A DNA stretch of 64,000 nt from Butyrivibrio sp. GTDB lineage: Bacteria > Bacillota > Clostridia > Lachnospirales > Lachnospiraceae. This document shows positions 26,949 through 36,179 of this stretch, piece by piece. The stretch spans positions 35,425 through 99,424 of the forward strand of contig SVFY01000012.1 of assembly GCA_015056625.1 (NCBI GenBank), read 5' to 3'. The notes beneath the pieces were generated by a model. The model ran no database searches, had not been told where the DNA came from, and worked only from the letters and a program-made list of their open reading frames with translations. The translations under genes and the position numbers were made by a program. Within the stretch, counting starts at the first letter, position 1; each line of letters starts with the position of its first letter.

Positions 26949-28067
26949 TTAAAGAGTATCGTTTCTCTTTATGTACTGCGGAGTCTCAGCATCACCCCTG
27001 ATGTTCTTGGCGTGAATGATATGTGCCCATTTATCTACGATGGCATTTTCAATGTGAATGCCTTCCTCGATAACCGCATAAGCCATGATGATGGAGTTCT
27101 TGATGGTGGCTCCTTTTTTGATCACAACGCTACGACCGATGATAGAGCTGTCTATTGTACCCTCGATGGAGCAGCCGTTACTTACAAAGGAGTTTGTAAC
27201 CTTGGCGCTGTCATAGTACTGGGTAGGACAGGAGTCTGTGGTCCTTGTATAGATAGGCCAGTCTGCCTTGAAAAGATCGCTGGCTGTGTCGTAATCAATA
27301 AGCTCCATTGAGGAGTGGAAGTAATCTTCAAGGCTGGTAAGTGATGCGAAGTAGCCCTTGTGCTGATAAGCTCTTACATCCATCTGCTTGCACATGATAT
27401 TGATGATATCAGCAAGGGTGTACATGGATGACATCCAGCTTGCGTCCTTGATCAGCTCGATGAAGATGTCCTTCTTCATGCAGTAAGTATCCATAAGGAT
27501 GTTCTTGCTGTTGGCTGTTCCAAGGTTCTTGTCGATTGATGAAACGCCCTTTTGCTTGTTCACTGTAATGGTGTGGCAGTTCTTGAAATACTCTCTCGCG
27601 TTCTCAACCTTGTGGTAGAGGAGAGTGATGTCAGCGCCTGATGCGATGTGAGCGTCAAGGAGCTGTTTGTAGTCCTGCTTGTAAACCATGTAGCTTGGAG
27701 CGATGATAACGTAGTCCTGATGCATACGCTGGATGATATCAAGGTTCTCATTATAAGCGTTGATATCGTTGTTGTAGATGGAGCGGGAAGCAGAGTTGGT
27801 AGAGAACAAAAGCTGTATCTTACCTCTCTTACTGTTGATATTGTAATGTCTTCCGGATCCTACGTGTTCAGCGATAGATCTTGGACGGGAACGGACATAA
27901 ACCTGAATACGGTTGATGCCTGAGTTACTCATGTTTGAAATAGGGAAGTCGATAACACGAAATCTTCCAAGGAATGAGAAAGCGCCAATTGGACGATAGT
28001 CGTGAAGTCCCTCAACATGTATGGTGTTGTCTGCGGAGGAGATGATACCGAATGCGCTAGCTGCCAT
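26949..28067 (-). CDS. glgD: Glucose-1-phosphate adenylyltransferase regulatory subunit GlgD
   Basis: 372 residues. It is a nucleotidyltransferase-fold protein with a C-terminal left-handed beta-helix. It lacks the GGRGSRL signature of active pyrophosphorylases: the N-terminus is instead FGIISSADNTIHVEGLHDYRPIGAF, typical of GlgD in Firmicutes. GlgD partners GlgC to raise activity in making ADP-glucose for glycogen. The hexapeptide-like part is GTIDSSIIGRSVVIKKGATIKNSIIM. Its ATG overlaps the glgC stop by one base (TAATG), so the two are coupled. Confidence 0.95.
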   Translation of the reverse strand: MAASAFGIISSADNTIHVEGLHDYRPIGAFSFLGRFRVIDFPISNMSNSGINRIQVYVRSRPRSIAEHVGSGRHYNINSKRGKIQLLFSTNSASRSIYNNDINAYNENLDIIQRMHQDYVIIAPSYMVYKQDYKQLLDAHIASGADITLLYHKVENAREYFKNCHTITVNKQKGVSSIDKNLGTANSKNILMDTYCMKKDIFIELIKDASWMSSMYTLADIINIMCKQMDVRAYQHKGYFASLTSLEDYFHSSMELIDYDTASDLFKADWPIYTRTTDSCPTQYYDSAKVTNSFVSNGCSIEGTIDSSIIGRSVVIKKGATIKNSIIMAYAVIEEGIHIENAIVDKWAHIIHAKNIRGDAETPQYIKRNDTL

Positions 28068-29209
28068 TACTTTGTTCCTCCTTTCACATTTTTAGCTACG
28101 AGCTCAATGTTCTCGCTATTTTTTGAACCTATCTTAACTTTCTTGCCGATGCGGACATTTTCTGCCACAAGAGCTCTTGTGACTATAGCCCCTTCTTCAA
28201 CAATTGCACCTGGCATAAGTACCGAGTCGATGACCTTGGCGCCCTTGGCAACCACAGCTCCGGTAAACAGAACAGAATTGGTGACGGAGCCCTCAACTCT
28301 TACGCCCTGAGTAATGTAGGCGCGTTTTATCTTGGCCTCTTTTCCAATGTACTGAGGAAGAGTAGAAACGTCCTCTGTATAGATAAGCCATGATGAGTCG
28401 TTAAGGTTAAGGGAGTTTTTGGGATCAAGCAGGTCCATATTGGCCTCCCAAAGGGAATCGATGGTTCCTACATCCTTCCAATAACCCTTGAATTCATATG
28501 CAAAAAGACCTCTCTTTTCACCAAGCATCTTAGGAATAATGTCTTTTCCAAAGTCGTGGTCAGAATTAGGATTCTTCATATCCTCTACAAGGAGCTTGCG
28601 AAGTGGCTTCCATGTAAAGATATAGATACCCATTGAAGCTAAGTTGCTCTTTGGCTTTTTGGGCTTTTCTTCAAATTCAACAATACGGCCCTTGCCGTCT
28701 GTGTTCATGATTCCAAAGCGGCTTGCTTCCTTCATTGGAACGCCTCTTACAGCAATAGTTGCGTCAGCGTTCATCTGCTTGTGGTAATCAAGCATCTTGG
28801 AATAGTTCATCTTGTAAATGTGATCGCCGGAAAGGATAAGGATATACTCCGGATCATAGTTATCGATAAAGTCGATATTCTGAGAGATAGCATCAGCAGT
28901 GCCACGATATACATCGAGACCTTCATCTGCCTTTTCACGAGGTGTGAGTACGTAAACACCACTGTCCTTGGAGTCAAGTCCCCAACGACCATCCTGTGCT
29001 ACGTAACTGTTAAGAAGTACAGATTCGTACTGAGTAAGTACACCGACTACGTCGATGCCACTGTTTGCGCAATTACTAAGTGGGAAATCGATGATACGAT
29101 ATTTGCCACCAAAATAAACTGCGGGTTTGGCTACCTTAGTAGTCAGGTCTTTTAGCCTGCTGCCACGGCCGCCAGCCAGAATCATAGCCAACATTTCATT
29201 CTGAGCCAT
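28067..29209 (-). CDS. glgC: Glucose-1-phosphate adenylyltransferase GlgC
   Basis: 380 residues. Makes ADP-glucose from ATP and glucose-1-phosphate, the committed step of bacterial glycogen synthesis. The catalytic signature [11 protein letters not shown] is at residues 9-19, followed by [20 protein letters not shown], the [10 protein letters not shown] active-site segment and [20 protein letters not shown] beta-helix C-terminus is present. AGGGGG lies upstream of the ATG. It is transcribed leftward with glgD from a promoter that overlaps the one of the divergent glycosyltransferase gene. No glgA or glgB is in the window. Confidence 0.97.
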   Translation of the reverse strand: MAQNEMLAMILAGGRGSRLKDLTTKVAKPAVYFGGKYRIIDFPLSNCANSGIDVVGVLTQYESVLLNSYVAQDGRWGLDSKDSGVYVLTPREKADEGLDVYRGTADAISQNIDFIDNYDPEYILILSGDHIYKMNYSKMLDYHKQMNADATIAVRGVPMKEASRFGIMNTDGKGRIVEFEEKPKKPKSNLASMGIYIFTWKPLRKLLVEDMKNPNSDHDFGKDIIPKMLGEKRGLFAYEFKGYWKDVGTIDSLWEANMDLLDPKNSLNLNDSSWLIYTEDVSTLPQYIGKEAKIKRAYITQGVRVEGSVTNSVLFTGAVVAKGAKVIDSVLMPGAIVEEGAIVTRALVAENVRIGKKVKIGSKNSENIELVAKNVKGGTK

Positions 29210-29237
29210 ATGGTAATCCCCCTCTGTTAGAAGTTTA

Positions 29238-29266
29238 TAGAAATCCCTTACTATCTATGATATAAT
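29238..29266 (+). promoter_or_regulatory. Promoter of the GT2 gene
   Basis: TAGAAA at 29238-29243, a 17-base spacer and TATAAT at 29261-29266. Its -10 overlaps the -10 of the opposite glgC promoter by two bases. Confidence 0.55.
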
Positions 29267-29285
29267 GTGCAATGACTTTTATCAA
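29257..29285 (-). promoter_or_regulatory. Promoter of glgC-glgD
   Basis: On the minus strand TTGATA (plus 29280-29285), a 17-base spacer and TATCAT (plus 29257-29262). The two divergent promoters share the block ATGATATAAT, so polymerase cannot occupy both at once. Confidence 0.65.
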
Positions 29286-29306
29286 GCACGAAAGGAGCGG
29301 GGTTAA

Positions 29307-30215
29307 GTGCTTTCAGTGATAATTCCTGCTTATAATGAGGAGCAGATGATACCTAAAACGGCCTCTGTAATAGATGGCATTTTGCGCGATGCGCAGATAG
29401 ATCATGAACTCTTATTTGTAAACGATGGTTCCAAGGACAGCACCTGGGACAAGATAGAAGAGGCTGCCAGGGACAATAGCGCAGTCAGAGGCGTTTGCTT
29501 TTCAAGAAACTTTGGGAAAGAGTCCGCGATCTTTGCAGGCATCTCCGAGGCTAAGGGGCAGTGCTGCGTTGTTATTGACTGTGACCTTCAGCATCCACCG
29601 GAGAAGATCGTAGAGATGTACAGGCTCTGGGAGCAGGGCTATGAGATCGTAGAAGGAGTTAAGACCAGCAGAGGCAAGGAGAGCGGTTTCCACAAGTTTG
29701 CAGCAAAGAGCTTTTACGAGATCATGTCAGGGGCTGTAGGCTTTGATATGTCCAGAGCATCAGATTTTAAGCTTCTTGACAGGAAGGCTATGAACGTTCT
29801 TCTTAACATGAATGAAAAGAACGCCTTTTTCAGGGCACTTTCCTCCTGGATAGGCTTTAAGTCAACAGAGGTCGAGTATGATGTGAGAGAAAGAGAAGCT
29901 GGCACTTCCAAGTGGAGCACCAGATCCCTTATAAAGTATGCAGTGACCAACATCACATCCTTTACATCAGCACCTATGCAGCTGGTTACTATCCTTGGAC
30001 TTATTGTTCTTTTGGTAGGTCTTGCCACAAGCATAGAGGCTATAGTGAGGTTCTTCCAGGGCACAGCTCAGCCTGGTTTTACCACAGTTATCATCCTTCA
30101 GTGCTTTATCGGTTCATTTACCATGATAGGTCTTGGCATCATTGGCTTTTATATTTCCAAGATATATGACGAGGTAAAGGGAAGACCTAAGTTCATAATT
30201 GACAAGACTATATGA
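29307..30215 (+). CDS. GT2 family glycosyltransferase, GtrB/DPM1-like
   Basis: 302 residues from a GTG start (AAAGGAG 10 bases upstream). The GT-A domain starts MLSVIIPAYNEEQMI and has the NDGSKDST segment, the metal-binding DCDLQHPPEKI near residue 93, and SRASDFKLLDRKAM. Two C-terminal membrane helices (about 225-250 and 262-288) are typical of enzymes that load a sugar onto undecaprenyl phosphate at the inner face of the membrane. The acceptor and sugar are inferred from family. It is divergent from glgC and appears monocistronic; no clear terminator was seen after it. Confidence 0.93.
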   Translation: MLSVIIPAYNEEQMIPKTASVIDGILRDAQIDHELLFVNDGSKDSTWDKIEEAARDNSAVRGVCFSRNFGKESAIFAGISEAKGQCCVVIDCDLQHPPEKIVEMYRLWEQGYEIVEGVKTSRGKESGFHKFAAKSFYEIMSGAVGFDMSRASDFKLLDRKAMNVLLNMNEKNAFFRALSSWIGFKSTEVEYDVREREAGTSKWSTRSLIKYAVTNITSFTSAPMQLVTILGLIVLLVGLATSIEAIVRFFQGTAQPGFTTVIILQCFIGSFTMIGLGIIGFYISKIYDEVKGRPKFIIDKTI

Positions 30216-30274
30216 GTCGCTTGACCTAATTTATGGTCTGTTAAAATATAGTCGGAATTTAATAAAAATATTAT

Positions 30275-30302
30275 TTGTTTAAACAATAATTAGAGGTACA
30301 AT
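30275..30302 (+). promoter_or_regulatory. Promoter of the long regulatory-glycosidase run, with palindrome over -35
   Basis: TTGTTT at 30275-30280, a 16-base spacer and TACAAT at 30297-30302. The -35 is half of a perfect 12-base palindrome, TTGTTTAAACAA (30275-30286), itself inside a longer near-palindrome (ATTATT...AATAAT). A regulator bound there would block the promoter. It is the only good promoter seen ahead of the ten genes up to 53271. Confidence 0.6.
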
Positions 30303-30348
30303 ATATGTAAGTGGGAGTTTGTCTTGGCACGAGTGAAAGGAGAAACAT

Positions 30349-31572
30349 ATGCTTGCTACGTTGATACCTCTTTTTGATGATAAAATGACTGTGTGCGCTT
30401 ATTCTGTATTTGCGCGCAAGGAAAATCTCTTTTTAAACCCCGAGCTCATGGCTGGTGCAAGATTTGATGGAGCTGGAACAGTTCACGAACTTGAAGTTGT
30501 CAGCAGCATGGGTGTGTCTACACTTACAGGTGGCAAAGAAGTCTTTGTACCTATCAATCAGTTCTCGCTTTTTGCAGAAATTTCCCTTCAGTGCACAGTA
30601 CCTGCCAACAAGGTTGTGCTACTTATGGATAACTCAATACAGCCTACAGAAGAGTTTGTTAAAAGGGTAAAAGAACTAAAGGAGCAGGGCTACAAGATGG
30701 CAATCCGAAAGCTCCCAATAAGCAGCTTCGAACCCTACAAGGAAATAATTGCAAAATGCGATTATATCCTTCTTGATCATGTTAAGATCGATATTTCAAA
30801 GGCCAAGATATATTTCAAGAAGCAGTATCCAGCCATCAAGCTCTGCGCTGTAAACGTTGATACGCAGGAGCAGTACGATGAGCTTATCAAGGATGGCGGA
30901 TATGATCTCTATGAGGGACGTTTCTTTAGAATGCCAATAACCAACACTGAGACAGAAGTAAGTCCTTTGAAGGTGAACTATATAGAACTGTTAAATGTTG
31001 TCAATGCTCCCGATTTTGATCTTACAGATGCAGCAGATGTAATTGGAAAAGACCCTGCTCTTGTAATATCTCTTTTGGAGATCGTTAACAGAATGGCTCT
31101 TAATTCTGAGATCACATCCATCAGACACGCAGCAGCAATGCTTGGACAGAAGGAGCTGAAAAGATGGATCAACACAGCAGTAACGAAGGAACTGTGTGCA
31201 GATAAGCCTAGTGAACTTATCAGACTTGTAATGATAAGAGCTAAGTTTGCAGAGAATCTTGCTCCTGAATTTGAGATGGCTATGCAGGCACCAGAGCTGT
31301 TCATCATGGGACTTTTCTCAGCTCTTGACCGCATGCTTGAAAAACCAATGGATGAAGCCCTTAATATGGTTCAGGTTTCCAAAAACGTCAAAGAAGCTCT
31401 TCTTGAAAATAAAGGAGACTTCGCTCCTGTGCTTGAATTTATCAAGCGCTACGAGGATGCTGACTGGACTGAGGTTTCAAGACTTCTTGTTCTTAGCAAG
31501 ATGGATATGGACAAGATATATGCAGCATACCTTGGGGCACTTAGGTGGTATAGGGATCTGATTCCGGCATAA
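30349..31572 (+). CDS. EAL-HDOD (YuxH-type) signalling protein
   Basis: 407 residues, cytoplasmic. Residues 1-195 follow the EAL fold as in YuxH-type proteins but lack the EAL motif and the metal-binding acidic residues (for example YSVFARKEN at the start), so no c-di-GMP hydrolysis is expected. Residues 205-395 are an HDOD domain (ELLNVVNAPDFDLTDAADVIGKDPALVISLLEIVN), a non-catalytic HD relative linked to signalling and motility control. AAGGAG precedes the ATG. It is the first gene of the run of ten. It may act as a c-di-GMP-insensitive adaptor; this is inference. Confidence 0.88.
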   Translation: MLATLIPLFDDKMTVCAYSVFARKENLFLNPELMAGARFDGAGTVHELEVVSSMGVSTLTGGKEVFVPINQFSLFAEISLQCTVPANKVVLLMDNSIQPTEEFVKRVKELKEQGYKMAIRKLPISSFEPYKEIIAKCDYILLDHVKIDISKAKIYFKKQYPAIKLCAVNVDTQEQYDELIKDGGYDLYEGRFFRMPITNTETEVSPLKVNYIELLNVVNAPDFDLTDAADVIGKDPALVISLLEIVNRMALNSEITSIRHAAAMLGQKELKRWINTAVTKELCADKPSELIRLVMIRAKFAENLAPEFEMAMQAPELFIMGLFSALDRMLEKPMDEALNMVQVSKNVKEALLENKGDFAPVLEFIKRYEDADWTEVSRLLVLSKMDMDKIYAAYLGALRWYRDLIPA

Positions 31573-31610
31573 GAAAGGATTCTTATTTGCTGGTACCATG
31601 AGGACAGTCT

Positions 31611-34600
31611 ATGATTAGTGCAAAAGGCATAGGAAGTGTTATCACCTTCAACCTTGCAGCTATGATAATTGCCGTGACCTGTCTGTTTTATACGTTGGTC
31701 ATGCGCAGAAAGCTCAGGCTGAAGAATAAGCTTTTTTTAGCAAATATAATAATAGTTATTGTCAATGCTCTGACAGTAATACTGGGAGATCTGGCAATGG
31801 GAAGTGGGCTTGCAGACAGTAGCAAGCTCATTTTAGCCAATGCCCTTCAGTTTATCTATTATTTTACTCACTATGCCATTGCGCCCTTCTTTGCTATGTA
31901 TATAATCCTTGTCTGTAATGTTTCCTACAGATTCCCTGAGCGGGCAAGGGTTTTTCTCATTTTGCCGTTTTATTGTCTGGAGTTTTTAGTCCTTATAAAT
32001 CCCCTGACTCACTTTGTCTATACCTATGACAGCAATCTTACTCTTCATAGACATTTTGGCGTTTATCTGGCCTACATCCAGGCTGCCTTTTACATTCTCT
32101 TTTCAATCGTTGCACTCCTTCTTTACTGGAACACCCTCAACAGATTAAAAAAGATAGCACTTTTATATTTCTTTTTCATAGTTGTGATTGGAACCCTGAT
32201 ACAGATGGTATTCATTGAAATCAAGTGTGAGCTGATGTGCGAAGCTATTGGATTTATGGGGATCATGATAGTCCTTGAAAATGACGATGACAGGCTGGAT
32301 ACTCCGACTGGTGCTTTCAATCGAAACGCATTTACAAGAGATGTCACCAGCTATTTCAAGTATGGAAGAAAGTTCAATGTGATCTGCATGCGGATCATCA
32401 ATGCAGATGTTTACCGCAAGATCACAGGTTATGAGACCTTTGAAAAAGTTATTGCTTCAGCTGTTAACTTCGCAGGAAACCAGAACAGCAAGATAGATGT
32501 TTACAGATCATCTGCAGACAGCCTTATGGTTCTGTGTCCTGACATTGATTTCCAGGAGGCAAGAAGGATAGCAAGCACGCTGTTCATTGAGGCCAATGGT
32601 GACTGGACAGTAGATGGTAGCAGAGTGCACCTTAAAACTGCAGTGCTGCTGGCAAAATGTCCGGAGCAGTTTACCGCACTTGACCAGCTGTATCTTCTTT
32701 CTGACTCAGCCATTGATGCATCTGATGAAAAAGTGCTCTGCTGCAACGACCTTAATTTCCTCTTAAGAAGGGGAGAGATCGAGAGCGCAGTAAGGCGAGG
32801 AATCAGGGAAAAGAGCTTCAGGGTTTATTTTGAACCAATTTATAAAAAAGAGGATCTGTCCATCTGTGGAGCCCAGGCAACCCTTAAGTTTGAGGACAAG
32901 GAGCTTGGAGTAATAGAGCCATCAGAGTTCATTCCAATAGCAGAGCAGACTGGTATGATCGAAAACCTTGGATGGTTTGTAATGGATGAAGCCATGTACT
33001 TCCTTGGCGGTATGACCCAGGAGCTGGGACTTGAGTTTATTGAGATCGGACTGTCTTCAGTCCAGCTCATTAAGTCGGACTTTGTATTAAAGACCAGAAA
33101 ATTACTTGAAGAGCACGGAGTGGCTCCTTCACAGATCATATTTGATATAACCGAGTCTGCAGCAGCAACAGACCAGGACGTGCTTGGCAATGTCATGAAG
33201 CAGCTTGATGAAGACGGCATCAGATTTTTCATGGATGAGTATGGCACTGGTTTCTTTAACATGCAGTCGGCATCTTCGCTCATATTTGAAGGCGTCAAGA
33301 TGGACGCAGGCCTTCTTAAGATGGTAGGGGATCAGCGCCAGAACAAGATCATCTTAGAGAACAGGCTCAAGATGATGAATCAGATGGGCAAGAAGGTTGT
33401 CCTTGATCACATCGACTCCCAGGAACTTATGGATATCGTTTCCGGTATCAAGTCGGATTTCCTAAAGGGAAGATACTTCTCGGAAGCTGTCAGCAAAACT
33501 GAGTTTGTCGCGATCCTTCGTGCAACTGAGCTTGCCAAGATGGAGGAGAGAAGAGCAAAGGCGGCAAACGACGCCAAGAGTAATTTCCTTGCAAACATGT
33601 CCCACGAGATCAGAACTCCTATAAATGCTGTGCTTGGTATGAACGAAGTTATCCTTCGTGAGTGCAAGGATGAAAAGATCCTTGAGTACGCCCAGAATAT
33701 TGAAGGTGCAGGAAGGACTCTTTTGTCCCTTATCAACGACATCCTCGACTTCTCCAAGATCGAGGCTGGAAGCATGGAGATACATGAGGCTGAGTACGAC
33801 TTTAGTACCGTGCTGAATGACATCTTTAACATGGTGCACATCAAGGCAGAGCAGAAAGTCATTGACCTTGTTTTTGATGTGGACGAGAATATACCAAATT
33901 CCATGATGGGTGATGAAATGAGACTTCGCCAAATCATGGTCAATGTCCTTAACAATGCCATCAAATACACATCTGAGGGAAGTGTTACTTTAAGGGTTAA
34001 AGGTGAGCGCAGCTTTAACGACAGGATCATCCTTCACATTGATGTTATAGATACAGGAATTGGGATCAAGCCCGAGGACAGGCAGTCACTGTTTGAAAAG
34101 TTCAAACGCCTTGATATTGATAAAAACAAGACTGTGGAAGGAAGCGGCCTTGGCCTTGCCATCACCTCATCCCTCCTTGAGCTTATGGGCGGAACCATTG
34201 ACGTTGAGAGCGAATATGGCAAGGGCTCTACCTTTAAGCTGGCGCTTCCTCAGAAGATAGTAAATGATGTTCCTATAGGCGACTTTAAGACAAGGCTTCA
34301 GTCCTCCTTAAAGGAGAGAAAGACCTATAAAGAGAAGTTTACCGCTCCGGAAGCACATATCCTTGTAGTGGACGATACCCCTATGAACCATGTGGTGATC
34401 AGGGAACTGCTTAAGCACACGCTTCTTCAGATAGAGACAGCAAGAAGCGGTCAGGAGTGCCTTGAAAAGCAGCACAGTAAAAAGTATGATCTGATCCTTT
34501 TGGACTATCGTATGCCAAATATGGATGGTATTGAAACCCTTCAGGCAATGAAGAAGGATGAAACATCGGTGAACAAGGATACACCGGTCATTGTTCTTAC

Positions 34601-35408
34601 AGCCAATGCCATATCCGGAGCAAGAGAAAGCTTCATAAGAGAAGGCTTTGATGATTACTTAAGTAAACCTATTGAGAGCGATAAGCTTGAAGAAGCTCTT
34701 ATTAAGTACCTTCCAAAGAACAAGGTAGTGATCACAAGTGCTTTGGAAGAGGACCAGACAAAAGAGATAGAAAGTAGGGCGCGGGATGAGATACCAGATT
34801 ACCTTCTCGGACTTGAAAAGGTAGATATACATGAGGGACTTAAAAACTGCGGAAGCGTAGACAGTTACATGAGTATCCTGAAGGTCTACTATGACTCAGC
34901 AGACATGACAAGGAACAACATCGAATCAGCCTATGCAGACAAGAATATCAAGGATTACACAAGCTATGTTCATTCTCTTAAGAGCACCTCAAGGACCATT
35001 GGGGCAAAAGAGCTGTCAGGGCTCTCAGAGATGCTTGAAAAGGCAGGAAATGAGCATGATGTGAACACCATAGAAGAGTATCACAATGAGCTTTTAAACC
35101 TCTATTCCATAGTTATTTATTCACTTTCACGGCTTCCTGAATTTGATCAGGGGCAGTCTGATGACAGCGATGATGGAAAAGAGCCTATAAGCAAATCAAG
35201 GATGATAGATGCTTATCAGACTATCATTGAGGTGAGCAAATCCCTGGATTATGACACACTGACATTTATCCTGGATTCCATAAAGAACTACAAGCTAAAG
35301 CCACAGGATAAAGATATTGTAAAGAAAATTGGAGATATGGCTTATAAGCTTCAGTGGGACGAGATAAGTGAACTTGCATCAACGGGCCTTAAAGGGCTAC
35401 AGGAGTAA
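31611..35408 (+). CDS. 7TM hybrid histidine kinase with degenerate GGDEF-EAL, receiver and Hpt
   Basis: 1265 residues. About seven membrane helices fill residues 8-215. A GGDEF-like domain follows (about 225-380) with RSSADSL where GGDEF should be. An EAL-like domain (about 390-640) has QAT for EAL and MDEYGTG for DDFGTG. The kinase has HisKA with [11 protein letters not shown] (His665) and a complete ATPase domain (NVLNNAIKYT, DTGIGI, GSGLGLAI). The receiver has LVVDDTPMN and phospho-acceptor Asp965 in LLDYRMP. The Hpt has His1121 in VHSLKS. A further helical tail of about 75 residues is shared with the hybrid kinase at 46634. It should run a His-Asp-His relay, with the receiver gene three bases downstream as a natural target. 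The GGDEF-EAL part is probably a sensory or binding module. Confidence 0.9.
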   Translation: MISAKGIGSVITFNLAAMIIAVTCLFYTLVMRRKLRLKNKLFLANIIIVIVNALTVILGDLAMGSGLADSSKLILANALQFIYYFTHYAIAPFFAMYIILVCNVSYRFPERARVFLILPFYCLEFLVLINPLTHFVYTYDSNLTLHRHFGVYLAYIQAAFYILFSIVALLLYWNTLNRLKKIALLYFFFIVVIGTLIQMVFIEIKCELMCEAIGFMGIMIVLENDDDRLDTPTGAFNRNAFTRDVTSYFKYGRKFNVICMRIINADVYRKITGYETFEKVIASAVNFAGNQNSKIDVYRSSADSLMVLCPDIDFQEARRIASTLFIEANGDWTVDGSRVHLKTAVLLAKCPEQFTALDQLYLLSDSAIDASDEKVLCCNDLNFLLRRGEIESAVRRGIREKSFRVYFEPIYKKEDLSICGAQATLKFEDKELGVIEPSEFIPIAEQTGMIENLGWFVMDEAMYFLGGMTQELGLEFIEIGLSSVQLIKSDFVLKTRKLLEEHGVAPSQIIFDITESAAATDQDVLGNVMKQLDEDGIRFFMDEYGTGFFNMQSASSLIFEGVKMDAGLLKMVGDQRQNKIILENRLKMMNQMGKKVVLDHIDSQELMDIVSGIKSDFLKGRYFSEAVSKTEFVAILRATELAKMEERRAKAANDAKSNFLANMSHEIRTPINAVLGMNEVILRECKDEKILEYAQNIEGAGRTLLSLINDILDFSKIEAGSMEIHEAEYDFSTVLNDIFNMVHIKAEQKVIDLVFDVDENIPNSMMGDEMRLRQIMVNVLNNAIKYTSEGSVTLRVKGERSFNDRIILHIDVIDTGIGIKPEDRQSLFEKFKRLDIDKNKTVEGSGLGLAITSSLLELMGGTIDVESEYGKGSTFKLALPQKIVNDVPIGDFKTRLQSSLKERKTYKEKFTAPEAHILVVDDTPMNHVVIRELLKHTLLQIETARSGQECLEKQHSKKYDLILLDYRMPNMDGIETLQAMKKDETSVNKDTPVIVLTANAISGARESFIREGFDDYLSKPIESDKLEEALIKYLPKNKVVITSALEEDQTKEIESRARDEIPDYLLGLEKVDIHEGLKNCGSVDSYMSILKVYYDSADMTRNNIESAYADKNIKDYTSYVHSLKSTSRTIGAKELSGLSEMLEKAGNEHDVNTIEEYHNELLNLYSIVIYSLSRLPEFDQGQSDDSDDGKEPISKSRMIDAYQTIIEVSKSLDYDTLTFILDSIKNYKLKPQDKDIVKKIGDMAYKLQWDEISELASTGLKGLQE

Positions 35409-35411
35409 GGT

Positions 35412-36179
35412 ATGTTTAACAAAAAGATTGTGTTTGTGAGAAATGAAGAGACTTTTTTGGCCAATGCCATTAAAAATGCCATGATCGCGGCCAAATATAC
35501 GGTGGTGGAATCAACCTATTCCATAGCAGATCTGTCCAGCAAGAAAAGCGGGGCAAGTCTCATAGTTCTTTATACTGATTCGGAGTTTGAAGAACACAGG
35601 GACGCCATGGTTTACTTTAAGGATCTGTGCGTAGAAGAGAGAATGATCATGATGGTCATTGGAGATAAGCCTGCCTTTGACCTTGTCCATCAGTATATCC
35701 CAAGAGAGGACGTTGCCTTTGAAGTTACAAGGCCTCTTGATATGGGAGACCTTATGAGCAAGATCGCCATAGCCACCGATGATGAATTTGAGATGCAGAG
35801 AAGAAAATGCATCCTTGTGGTTGACGATGATCTTACTTTCCTGCAGATGATCAGGGAGTGGCTAAAGGACACCTACAGAGTTGGAATGGCAAACTCAGGG
35901 ACCCAGGCTGTTGCCTGGCTTGCCACCAACAAGGCAGACCTTATCCTTCTTGACTATGACATGCCGGTGCTTGATGGACCAAAGGTAATGGAGATGCTAA
36001 AGAGTGAGTCCTTTTCAAACTCTACTCCTGTAATGTTCCTTACCGGCAAGAATGACAGAGAGAGCGTTACAAACGTTATTTCCCTAAAGCCTGTTGATTA
36101 TCTTCTGAAATCTATTTCAAAGGACAAGCTTCTTGCTACGCTTGATACATTCTTCAAATCAAGGAAGAGCGACAGATGA
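35412..36179 (+). CDS. Double receiver-domain response regulator (first domain degenerate)
   Basis: 255 residues. The first 120 residues have a receiver-like fold (KIVFVRNEETFLANAI..., VEVTRPLDMGDL-type end) but no phospho-acceptor pocket. The second half is a complete receiver: ILVVDDDLTF, phospho-acceptor Asp181 in LLDYDMPVLDGP, FLTGKND and KPVDYL. There is no output domain, so it acts by protein contact, as a phosphate sink or relay intermediate. It begins 3 bases after the hybrid kinase stop, and its own stop overlaps the start of the next gene (ATGA). The kinase's Hpt is the likely donor, by inference. Confidence 0.88.
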   Translation: MFNKKIVFVRNEETFLANAIKNAMIAAKYTVVESTYSIADLSSKKSGASLIVLYTDSEFEEHRDAMVYFKDLCVEERMIMMVIGDKPAFDLVHQYIPREDVAFEVTRPLDMGDLMSKIAIATDDEFEMQRRKCILVVDDDLTFLQMIREWLKDTYRVGMANSGTQAVAWLATNKADLILLDYDMPVLDGPKVMEMLKSESFSNSTPVMFLTGKNDRESVTNVISLKPVDYLLKSISKDKLLATLDTFFKSRKSDR

